A DNA stretch of 64,000 nucleotides from Impatiens glandulifera. Taxonomy: Eukaryota; Streptophyta; Magnoliopsida; Ericales; Balsaminaceae. Both the position numbers and the translations under genes were made by a program. The DNA is taken from positions 47,093,382 to 47,157,381 of the forward strand of contig NC_061863.1 in assembly GCF_907164915.1 (NCBI RefSeq), read 5' to 3'. Every line of letters starts with the position of its first letter. Within the stretch, counting starts at the first letter, position 1. The notes below the pieces were generated by a model that was not told where the DNA came from, ran no database searches, and was given only the letters and a program-made list of their open reading frames with translations. Below are positions 23,865 to 35,330 of the stretch, in pieces.

Positions 23865-24130
23865 CATTTAGCGTCCAAAAAGGCGTCACGCAACCGGTTG
23901 TAACCACTAACCAAGCACGCACGCGTGCCCGCGGCCACAGTAGATCAACTAACGAGACGTCAACCCTGTTGGCAGAAAACGCCCAGACGCGGACGGAACG
24001 CCGAAACGCCGCGTTTCGGTCAAACAAAACAACGTCATTTTATGCGTCTTCTTCGTCGATGTAGGGGATCACCGGAAACGCGATCGACGCTGACGTTTCT
24101 TCTAGAAACTTTATCTCCTCCTATAGTCGG
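23865..24130. other. CpG-rich patch, unidentified
   Basis: A ~265-bp island rich in CpG (words such as CGCACGCACGCGTGCCCGCGG and GACGCGGACGGAACGCC) inside strongly AT-rich DNA. ORFs through it show no known domain. It may be the start of a decayed mobile element continuing to about 25800, but no termini or coding motifs were found. Confidence 0.45.
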
Positions 24131-25125
24131 TCTTATCTTTACATTATTCACCCTTGTGCACGTCCTCTCCTCGCCTTCAATTCCCCTACACTTTGAATTC
24201 AAAACCTACATCATAGCTATGTTGTCGAAGACAAAATTAAATTCAAATGATAGAACTTCGATGGACAAATCGAAGTTGAATTAGGCTATGACAACCAACC
24301 TAGTTGAGTACAAATAATCTCTAGACATTCTTCTTTCAAACCATCATACAATAATCACATATTACGGTCTAATTCGAAGAAACAAGAATTCCGGAAAAAC
24401 TGATTTTTTTTTAAAAAAATTACGGCGACCAAAGTTTCGGTCTAGACTTTGGAAAAGCTTCCCACACATCATTGGAATGTTCTCCAATTGTTGGTAAGCT
24501 TCCAGATCCACTGTAATTCAAAATGTGATTGGAAATTGATTTTTTTCAAGTTTGATCGGGTTAATCATTTCCAAGGCTCAATTTCATGCTTTCTTTGTTT
24601 AGAATCACTCCCTAGATGATTTATAAACTTTCTGTTGAAAAAGATTTGATTAAATAAACCAAAAAAATGAAAATTTTGTTTGAAAATCTGTATTTTCAAT
24701 TAAATGTTATTAAGCTTTTAAGCTTAAATTTTGATTCAAATAGTTGCCTAACATGTTTATAAACATGTTAAGATGATTTCCAAATCATTATATCAACATC
24801 CCGATCATTTTGGTCCAACTGAAATTTTAAAAAAAATAAGTTTGAAATTTAGTTTTCAAAATTGTTACAGAGCTTGGTTGATGTTCTTGTTTTAGTTGTG
24901 TTCGATTATGTTCATCATTTTATAGTTCCCAAATTTTGCCCTAAAAACGATTTTAAGAAATTGATCTTTGTAGAGATCGATTGATCAAGATTAGGGTTAT
25001 GGGTTAATTCCCACAATCATATGAGTCATTTGCAACATATAAATCATGTTTTCATTATCTGTATCAAAAGATATGGCACCTGCAATTTTTGACCAATTTA
25101 AGAACACTCGGTCCTTGTCCTTTTG

Positions 25126-25625
25126 AAGTAGGGCAAATGACCGAGGTTCTTAGTCTATGACCGAGAACGAGGACCGATGATCTTAGTAGGGACCGATGAA
25201 ACCGATCGAGAAAACTAACCTAAGACCAATGACCGATGCTCTTGAGTTAGGAACGAAATCAATGATCGATGTTCTTGACTTGTGACCGAACCCGAGGACC
25301 GATGTTTTTAGGCTAGGATCGAAAAATCTGACCGAGTTTTCTAAACCTAGGACCGGCACTCCTTTTAGCCTATGACCGATTTTTCTAACTTAGGACTAAG
25401 TTCCCTTTTAGTCTAGGACTGAGAACCCCTTAACTTAGGACCGAAGAACTAGACCGTTAAACTTAGCCTAGGACCGAGCCTCCTAGACTCAAGACCGAGC
25501 AATCCGAGTTCGAGACCGAGCCTCCCAAATCCAAGACCAAGCCCTCCGGATCCATGGACCCACGCTCCCGAGCCCTGATCCAGACCACCCTAGTCTAGAC
25601 CGAGCCCGTCTAAGCCCAGATCGGT
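25126..25625. repeat. Degenerate GACCGA-rich tandem array
   Basis: About 20 occurrences of GACCGA or one-base variants in 500 bp, spaced roughly 15-35 bp and joined by words such as TAGGACCGATGTTCTTAG. The left part is linked by TTCTTAG-like spacers; the right part shifts to GAGCCTCC-like, more C-rich spacers. The inverted word CGGTCC or CGGTCT appears just outside each end (about 25109 and 25652). Non-coding. This could be the untranslated tandem-repeat part of a retrotransposon or an isolated minisatellite. Confidence 0.7.
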
Positions 25626-25799
25626 ATAACCGGACCCAAACCCTAGGACTTCGGTCTCAAGTCCTGTTTGGTTCCACTTTTCAAAATCCAAATTTATTTT
25701 TATAATTTTGGAGCCCCAATCCATTTTCAAATAATCTCGAAAGATCAGAAAATGATATTTTAGTATTTGTGGATATTTCCGAAACAAATATTTTGGTTA

Positions 25800-27669
25800 A
25801 GGCCCCGTTTGGAATTTATTTTTAGATTCTAAGACTTTTCTAATATTTTCAGTTAAACTTATATCAACACAATCGTAGTTACTCTCTTGTAAATAATTTT
25901 GTACAAAATCTAAACATATCTTTGTTTAGAACCACTGGACTACTAATTAAAGGAAGTAAATGCTATAAATAAATCTTTAATAACCATACTTTTACTTAAG
26001 AAATTAAACCATCATTTGATGGGCGCAAAGGACATAGTGCAAAAGTCTTTTCCCGAGCGTAACCAAAAAAACGAACCCCTTGTAGAAATCTGGTACAAAG
26101 TACATTTATACATATACATTTTACTGATTTTTCTTAAATCATTTGTCGACTCTGTTTTTATATAAATAATCCTTTAATAATCATATTTGATTAAATTAAA
26201 CCGGGCTTTAATGAAATTAGCACTTTATCCCACATCGTTAAAATTTGAATAAAATTAATTATTTTTATATGAGTAATTTCAAAATTCAGGTATTCTCAAA
26301 ATATTTTAAAATAATATTTTATTTTAAAACAAATATGTCTGACAAGCAAACCAATGTTGAAACCAATCAAATCTTGAGTCACTTTGCGATTCCCCGTATT
26401 GCCACGTGTCATCCAAACACGTGCTAAGCCCTCCCGAAATTACAATATTAATTTAAACAAATATAATTTAAAATATGATTGTACTTTCTAATTTTAAATT
26501 TTTTATTTAATAATATAATATAATAAAAAAATTATTTAATAACAATAACATAATATTTTTTTATAAAAATGTAGAACTATAATAAGATTATAATAAAACA
26601 ATAAATATTAACTAATTATTTAAAATATGTCAAAATAGTTTTATTTTTTATTTTGTAATGTTTAGTTTTAATATATTAAATCATTCTAATTTTTTATAAT
26701 ATACATCATTTATAATAATATAAAATACAAAATTAATTAAATTATATATATAACATTAAAAACTAAAATAATAAATATTTAATATAATACTATTACTTAT
26801 TTTTGGATGTTTAAATATATATATGAATAATCAAAATAGTTGTAAAATATTAATAATAAAAAACTGAAATTAAATATTTAATAAAATAATTAAAATAATT
26901 TTTAAAAAATGAAAAATAAAATAGTAAAAAATATTTTTTTATATTCATTTAATATTATATATTACAAAACTAAGACTTTTTTTTTAAAACAATATAAAAC
27001 TGGTACCAATTTCAAAAATAAATATCATATTAGATTCATATCCCAAAATAATATTGTAAATTCTGGCAAGAGAGAGGACATTTGAGATTGGACTTAATTC
27101 TCAGTTATTATTAATTAAATCGATTTTTGATAATTACTATATAATTTGTTGACATGAGGATTATAATGTTTGAAAAATTGTTTCAAATTAGTACGTTCCT
27201 AGTTCTCTTTTAATTTTAAAAATATATATATATTTCAAATTAAATTTAAAAAGGATTGCTAGCCCAATGACGTTTTTGTTTTAAAGGATTTTTCTCGAAA
27301 TGAATAGCCTAGGTTTAACCAAAGTTTAAAAAATTCTTATTTCCCATCTCGATAAAAGTTATCTCATCGTCTTAAATTTATTAAGATAGTTTAAAAGATA
27401 AAATTAAATATTCGTGAACTTTTTTATGGTATTTTTTTCGAAATAAAAGTAAAAAAGAAAAGCTTTTGTAATAAGCATTATATTAATTGATAAGGATACT
27501 AATTTAGATTATATAATAACATTACACATGAAGTAAGACCGCATGTCATCGACATAATTCTGATCCCATTACATAAGCATCTTCTTCATTTTCCATTTTT
27601 CTTGAAAAAAAAGTAAAAATACATATAACTAGTTATATAGCTTTTGCGATCGTCATTTTATCGTCGTCA
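25800..27669. other. Intergenic AT-rich DNA
   Basis: It begins with GGCCCCGTTTGG, a word often seen at ends of plant MITEs; no partner end was identified. The rest is A/T-rich with no gene. The right end adjoins the SULTR3;5-like stop codon and probably contains its 3' UTR. Confidence 0.45.
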
Positions 27670-30625
27670 TCAAACTGATTCTTTGAGAGTGAATCTAATT
27701 GTCTCGATCGCATCTTCAACCGAGAAAAAGATATTCTCTTTTCCAAACTTATCTACGAAATCCATCACTATCAATTTCTCTAGCACCTCAATTCTTGGAT
27801 TTACCAAAGCAACCTACATGACACAAAGACCAAATTTTATGATATTATATATTGATTGTTACAAACTAATAGGAAATTATTTCAATCAACTAGTTACCTT
27901 GATCTTTTTTCCATGCAAGACTTTTACAATTTCTTCTAGAGTCTCCACCCCAGATACGTCGATAACCGACACTCCTATCAAAATTCCCACCAGACATCAT
28001 CAACTACTAATATATAATATATGAATCAAGCCAAGTTTCTAATATTTGATTATGCATATACCTCCCAAGTCGAACACCACTTGCTCGATGACATTCTCAT
28101 GTGCTTCTTCGTCTCTAAGCCATCTCAAAGTTCTACCAAAAATGAAAAACATTATAAGATGAATCAATGAGAAGAAAAGGAGATTGAGGTTGTTAATTAA
28201 TTACCTTTCTCTAATGTAATTACAGTTAGCAAAGTAGATTGGGGAGCCAAGTTGCAAGATTAGAAAACCAGGGATTCCAATAGCATTAGGATATTGTTCA
28301 ACATCTCTATACAAATTTGAATCTGGTATGTTCCCAAGCTTGCATGTGGCAGGCCTTGCTATGTATATAAGTGACCTAATCAGGGCAAGTCCAATCTGAA
28401 ACAAATTGAATTCCAATAAATTCTTTGAAGAAAGAAAGAAATGACAAAGATGAGATGATTTTGACATACAGAGAGGCAGAGACCGGTGTCCATACTAAGG
28501 AAGGCGACGCCAAAGAAACCCACAATGCAGATGAGGAAATCAAATTTATCGATTTTGAAGAAATGATAAGCCTTTTCATAGTCTATAAGACTGAGCATAG
28601 CAGACATGATGATGGCTGAAAGAGCCACCAAAGGTGTGTAGCTAAACAGAGGTGCTAGAAATAACAATGTTAGCATCATCAATATTGCCATCACCACATT
28701 CGACATTGCTGTTCTACAACCCGCGTTGTAATTCACTGCTGTCTTTGAAAATGGACCCGTGGTTAAGTAACAAGAAGTAAAGGATCCAACCAGGTTCATT
28801 AAACCAAAAGCTATCATCTCCTTATTCCCATCAATTTGTAGATTGTTCTTAGTTGCAAAACTCCTCCCAATTGCTATTCCTTCCTGCATCAATCAATTAT
28901 ATATACATACACAATTAAATATTATCATGTAAATTCAAAATCAATTAATGTTGCTTATAATAATCCTTACTGCTAAAGCGATCATTGCTGTAATAAACCC
29001 TGCTCTTATGGGTCCTGATATGTATTTGATATCAAAATTCAAACGTTGGATAGATATTGGATTTAATCCCCTTTTTAAAGGACCAACCTGCAGTAATATT
29101 TAAAACAAAGTCATTATTAATCTAATTTCAATTTTCTTTTCTGTTACATAAAAATTGACAATATCGATAGAAATTTACATACAGTTTGAATGCCGTATTT
29201 CTCTGCGTCAACGAAATAAGCAAACGCACATCCGACGATGACAACTATGATCGGCCCTATGGCTGAAACCCAAAACAATTTTGGTTTTTTTTGTCTCTGC
29301 AAAAAAACATCCCATGAACAAATCAAATCTTCATGTTATTTTTTTTGTTTATACTATAATATATTATTCTATAAAGAAAATTAGTTTCATGTTTATTAAT
29401 TAACTATAAAGGAGATAAATAGATGTCTTAATTACTACTTACCACAAATCTTGTCAATTGAAGGAACACAAGAAAGATAACACCAACTAGGATACTTTCC
29501 CATCTCCACTGTTAAAATTTAAATAAATATGTAATCAATTAAGTAAATAAATACATATTTATTGATAGAAAAGATTCATGACAATGATTTACCTCCTTTC
29601 TTTGTTTGATCACTGATGTAAGAACCGATATAACATCGGTGTTGCTCGTAAAGTGTTTCAATCCAAAAATTCCCTTTAGTTGTTGTAAGCAGATAATTGT
29701 CGCGGTTCCTCCCATGAACCCCACGATTGTCGAGTGCGACAAAAAGTCCACCAATATCCCAAGTCTACCCCAACCAACCCATATTTAAAAAATTCAAAAG
29801 ATTAAACTTTTACATGCATAAAGTTTCACTCTTTAGAATTTATTTCTTACTTCATTAATTAGTGTGATATTCTGTAATCCATAAAAATAAATAAAAAATA
29901 TTAATTTATGTTTTTTTAACTGTTACTTTAATTAGTACTTATCCTAGTCAAATAAAATAAAATAAAATCTTGATGTAATCTTTTTTTTTTATTAAAGTGA
30001 GATTACAAAGCAATAGAGAAAAATTACCTTAGAAGACCCATGGCAGTTTGTACAATACCGGTTACAAACGTGGTGGTGAAAACCAGGTCGAGATACAACT
30101 TAGGGTTAGCCGTAGCCGATACTTTCTCTCCCAAAGTCGATCCTATAAGCAAAGAAGAAGCCGCCACAGTCCCCACAGCCAAATGCTTTGAAGATCCAAA
30201 TACAGCGTAAATTAACGGTGGTACAAAGCTTGAATCTGAAAAACAAAAAAAAAAACATTTAATATTTACATACAATTAGAATAGAAAAAAACAATTATAA
30301 GATGATTTAAAATCATATTACATAAGCCGATGATTGGGGGAATGTTGGCTAGCTTAGCATAGCTTATGCCTTGAGGAATGGCGAGACTAGCGATGGTGAT
30401 TCCGGCAAGAAGATCGTATTTAAACAAGCTTAGATTATACAATGGTAGCCAATCGAATATGGGTACAAAGTATTTCAAACCGGCTTTGGTTCTAGACCAT
30501 GAACTATTCTTCTCCTTGATCTTCTTAAAGGGATCATCAGGGAATAGGGTTTCCTTGATATCTTTGTTGAATCTCTCTGCAAATCCTCTCGGGGCGGCGA
30601 AATTAACAGAATTGGAATTTGTCAT
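27670..30625 (-). CDS. SULTR3;5-like: SULTR3-subfamily sulfate transporter, SULTR3;5-like, with exon-4 frameshift
   Basis: Eleven exons: 30322-30625, 30028-30235, 29593-29764, 29443-29509, 29183-29296, 28971-29087, 28470-28880, 28205-28395, 28062-28132, 27898-27974, 27670-27813. The start is ATG at 30623-30625. The product (~624 residues if in frame) has a plant SULTR head (FAAPRGFAERF, LFPDDPF), the multi-span SulP core with SLAIPQGISYAKLANIPPIIGLY, VGFMGGTA and GNKEMIAFGLMN, and a C-terminal STAS domain (VIDVSGVETLEE). The head and GSFTSCYLTTGPFSKTAVN match Arabidopsis SULTR3;5 best; that protein has been linked to root sulfate transport with SULTR2;1. Exon 4 is 67 bp, one base too long: the homologous exon of the paralogue at 52876-52941 is 66 bp, and an extra C (complement of g near 29460-29461) puts exon 5 out of frame with an early stop. 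All else looks intact, so either a recent null allele or a sequence error. Confidence 0.9.
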
Positions 30626-30673
30626 TGATTCAGAAATGAAATCGAGTGAGAGAGATAGTGAGATTAGTGTGTG

Positions 30674-30679
30674 TTTATA
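30674..30679 (-). promoter_or_regulatory. Putative TATA box of the SULTR3;5-like gene
   Basis: TATAAA on the minus strand, about 50 bp upstream of the start codon. This spacing would give a short leader of roughly 20 bases. Inferred by motif and position. Confidence 0.45.
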
Positions 30680-33076
30680 AATAATGAAAGGAGGGTGAGG
30701 AAATGAAGAAATTATTTTATTTAATATAAGATTTATAATATAAAATTGAACCGTTTATTTATTTTTTATTGGATACATGATATCAATTATCAAATATAAA
30801 AATATAAGATAAATATAACTAACAACTCCTTAAATAAAGCTGTGACAATTTCTCATGAAGAGAAGGATTTGGATCCGGTATTCATGTAATCCTTTGAGAA
30901 ATTAATTCTATTTCTGAATGTATGACGAGAGATCGATATGAATTATTTGACTAAAAAAGTAAATTTACTTTTTATTATTACTATTTAAAAATAATTTCAT
31001 TTGTTTAAGGATAAAATCATGTTTAATAGGATAACTTTTACACGTAATTCAAACACATATAGAAACTAATGATTTAATTGGTAATATTTTTTTATCTAAT
31101 AGGATAAGATCATCTCACTATATTTTAATTAAGTGAATAAAATGATAAATTAATATATTAGTTATTCAAATAATTATAACCAAACAAGTATATTGAATGT
31201 GTGGTTTATGGTTTTAAAATCTTATTAATGAAAAAATGAATTAGTTTAGTTAAATTATTAAAATATATTTTTTTAATTAAAATTTATAAATAAATAAATA
31301 AGTATTTTGATATTTTAATTGGTAAATAAATACATATAAATAATATGACATAAGAGTTTTTATATTTATTTATAAAAATAGTCAAATAACCCAGAATCAA
31401 AGAAGCTGAATATTATTCTAATTAATTAATCTCCCCCACCCAGAAGTCTTAAAGAAAATGAACATGCACAATTAATTACATATATATCCCAACTTTCTCT
31501 AAAAACAAATTTGTCATATTTAGGATAATTTACTTTATACTTCAAAGTTAATATATATTTTTGACATTATTATGCATGGTTGTCTAGGTTAAAAGTAGAA
31601 AATTGTGGTTGATTTCTAGTTGTGTTTTAAGGTTAAAGTCATCCACACCCACTTTCATTAAATAGAGTAAAAGAAAAAAAAAATTGAAAATTGTAAGAAT
31701 TATCCTTATCTACATCAGCCATATAATGCATTTGACTCATACCAAAAAGATATTACAGGTTAATTTGTTTCAAATTTATGATGATTTTAATTAATCATTA
31801 CGCGATAGCATGGAGGTTTTGACGTCTAATAAGTCTTTATTGGGTAAAACCTTTTGTATGGTAGAGAATACTCTATTTGTACATGTACAATTTTTTAAAG
31901 TGTACGATTAATTACGTTTCTTGTAGGAAATAATTTATTTATTTATAAAAAATAAAATAAAAAATTTAAAGAGTAAAGATAAGGATTTGTGCAATATTAA
32001 AAATACTAATGTTTGGCATACTAAAAGGACTAAAACCCATCTTAATTATTGTATAATCCTAAGTTAGGATATTTTATTTGATGAGTCAATTACACACATG
32101 GAGTGGTTGAGTTCTTTTTCCACCTAAAGGGTATAGAAAGCTAAGTTTCCTTTCCAAGTACATTAGATGAATTGTTCTTGTTTCTTATAAGTTCACACCA
32201 AAAACCGGTAACAATTTTTGGCCTATTAACATGTGACTATGTTGTATAAAACCATCACAATGTCTAATGTCACTTATGGACAAATTTGTTCACTTTAGGT
32301 GGTCAAATTTTGTTTGGTTAATTTGTGATCAACAACAAAAAAAAAAAAATTATGATGATTCATTTTAAAATCTAACTAAAATTTTATACTAATAAAAATA
32401 CAACTTTAAAAAGATGTAATACAAAATTAATATATAAATCTAATAAAAACATATATGTAATTAGACTACACTTTATGAATTAAGGATTAATAATTTTTGT
32501 GTGCAACTTTCTAAATTTTATTGAAAAGATATATGTATCAAATTCATTTATCAAAAATTATAAGGATATATATATTACGAGTATCTTATTTTTTAAAAGA
32601 ATATATTATGACTATTTAGAAAATTTGAGAAATCGATTCGAGAGTTATCGTCTTATTAAGATCTTTCGTGTACGTTAATTTCAACGTTTATTTATGTGAC
32701 CGAAAATTTATGTTTAATGAATCATTTAAAAATAAATTTATATTTTTTTATAATTAAATATATTAAGTTACATTTATTTTATTATAAAATTGATTTGGTA
32801 ATAAATTAGGAACTCTTTAGGACTTTTCAACAAATAGTTGTAAATATCAAATCATGTACTTTTCAGTTCAGTCATTTTTATTTAATTTATTAACACTTTT
32901 TTAATCATTGTTTGGGGGCAGACCACCATTTGTGTTCCTTAATTACTTAGTTTTCAGGACTCTCAGATCTCTGTATAATTCATTAACTATTTTTAATATA
33001 TATATATAACAAAAGCTTAAAAAAATTGGATTTTTTGCTAAGATAAAATAAGAAAAATGGAGGACTGATGCTCTCT

Positions 33077-33140
33077 ACTAAATATGTAAAGCATCAAGTT
33101 CTCCATGCTTTTACTAAATGTGTAAAGCATCAAGTTCTCT
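33077..33140. repeat. Short tandem duplication, ~36 bp x 2
   Basis: Two adjacent copies containing TGTAAAGCATCAAGTTCTC, differing at about two positions; the second is slightly truncated. Non-coding. Confidence 0.8.
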
Positions 33141-35174
33141 GTGTTCAATATACAATGATCTTTAATCAAACAGAAATCTGAAAAACAAAGGAGATTGATT
33201 GATGTTTTCTAATGGGCAGGGCATGGCATGGCATGGATTTGTAGTTAGTTGGGTTATTAACTTGGAATATCAACTATAATATATATATGCTACTTGTGAG
33301 ACACAATATGTTGTGGGGATATTTTGAAGAAAATCTTATAATACCTTAGTGCCGGACACATTTAGAAATTCGAGTTGGGTGTAGATTAAAAAAATAACGA
33401 GAAAATTATAGGAAATTCGAGTTGGGGTGGATTAAACGAAAAAATTATGGATGAAACGAGGGTGGATAAATATAAGAAAAATAATTTTTTTTTCTTAAAT
33501 TTTGTATTTTTTGAAATGGATTGAGCCTCTACATCAATCAACCCTGTCTTAGCAGAGATACCCTCTATTTAGTTCTCTTTAATCATCTGCTTTCAACCAT
33601 TATTACAATTTGGAACAACTAATGGGAAATTGGAGAGCCTTGGACATTTTGTTTTGTAAGTCAAAAAAATTATTACAAATCAAATCGTTAAATTAATTGT
33701 TACAAGTTAATTAGTCAGGAAAATTTCAAAGAACCATCATAAAAAAAACTCAAAGATACCAAACCAAAGTATAAAACAAATCATGAACCGAAATCAATTT
33801 TGAAAAGCTCAACTGTTCGCGGACCATTAGCTACATGGTCCCAAAAGAACTTGGCAATAATAATATATAAAATTGAAATTAATAAAAATAATTGAAACTC
33901 ATTTATTTCATGAGCTTAACTAATTATATATATATAATAATAATAATATATTTTTAATAATTTTTTGATAACGATAATATTGTTAACGTATATTTAATTT
34001 TTTTTTTAGTAAGATAGTAATTTGAAATTGTCCCGCAATTATCGAACTGAATTATTCTGTTTCGGGCGAGTTTTTTTTGGTTTAACCGGAATGAGACGGA
34101 TGTTATTTATGTCTTCAAAAACATAATTTTCTCCCTAACTTTTTTTTTAAATGATAAGTTTTTTCTAGTTAACTTATTTTTTACACGTAACTGCCACGTT
34201 GAGATTGACTTCAGATTGACTATGAAGTCAATGATCCTTCTTCATAATATATTTAGTTGACTAATTACTATTTTCTCTCTTTCTAAAAAGTAAGATATCA
34301 AAATTGGTTTTTTCACTTTTAACACTTTTATATCATATTATTATTATTTTAGAAAGTCATCACATTTCAATTATTGTAATGCATTATATTTGAGAAATAT
34401 TTATAATATTTTTTTCTCTTCAAGATTTTAAGATTCTTACAACATTTTAATTGCTATTAGTCTTATTAATTAAGCATTGCATTTTTTATGCAATTTTTTA
34501 TATTTAAATATCGCAATCCCATAATAATTACCATGAACTTCAACTTAAAACTTTTGATTGAAAATCTGAATTTTGATATCTTAAACACAATTATTACCAT
34601 TTGAATTTTGAACTAAAAAAATAAATTAATAATTAAACCTTAAGTTAATATGAATTATTTATTATCCATATCTTGTAAGCTTAAAACTTATTTAAGTTTT
34701 AATATAATAAGATAATTCGTTTATATGGGTTTGAACATTAATTTAATGACTTTTAAAATAAAGTCTGGCCCATAAGTGTTTGTTTATTTAATGAATGTTG
34801 GCTCTCTTTACGATAACATATTCTCTCATCTCCATTAAGAACTGTGGTTTCTAATTAAGAAAATGAATAAAGAAATAATCACAACCTGACAAATAGGGTT
34901 CAAAAATCTTTGTCATAAATGTTTTCAAATTAAAAGTATTATATTTATTAATATATATACCATCAAATTTACCATTACAATATTAAATTAGTTTTAGATT
35001 CTAAATATTAAATAATAAGAGTATTGGAATGATCATGCATGTGATTCAACTCATTTAAATAATTACAAGAACAATATTATTTTAAAAGCAATCAAAACTC
35101 AAGTCAACTCAAACAAGACAATGTATATTTTGTACGGGACTTTAAATTTAAATTTTGAAGTAATTAATTATTTT

Positions 35175-35330
35175 GGATAGTTTAGACAATAAGAGTTGGA
35201 TATTAACCCTAAGGTCCTGGGTTCGAGCTCGTCATGCGATAAGTCTGCGTCTGCTTAAATGGTTAAATGTGTTTACAAGCTATATACTTAATCCCGTTAA
35301 AATATTTTATTTCTAAAAAGAAAAAAGATT
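35175..35330 (+). mobile_element. SINE-like sequence
   Basis: An A-box-like TAGTTTAGACAATAAGAGTTGG is followed about 30 bp later by a good B-box core GGTTCGAGCTC, and the segment ends in an A-rich tail (AAAAAGAAAAAAG). The layout matches the SINE at 15280-15449, but no target-site duplication was found, so the borders are approximate. Confidence 0.45.
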
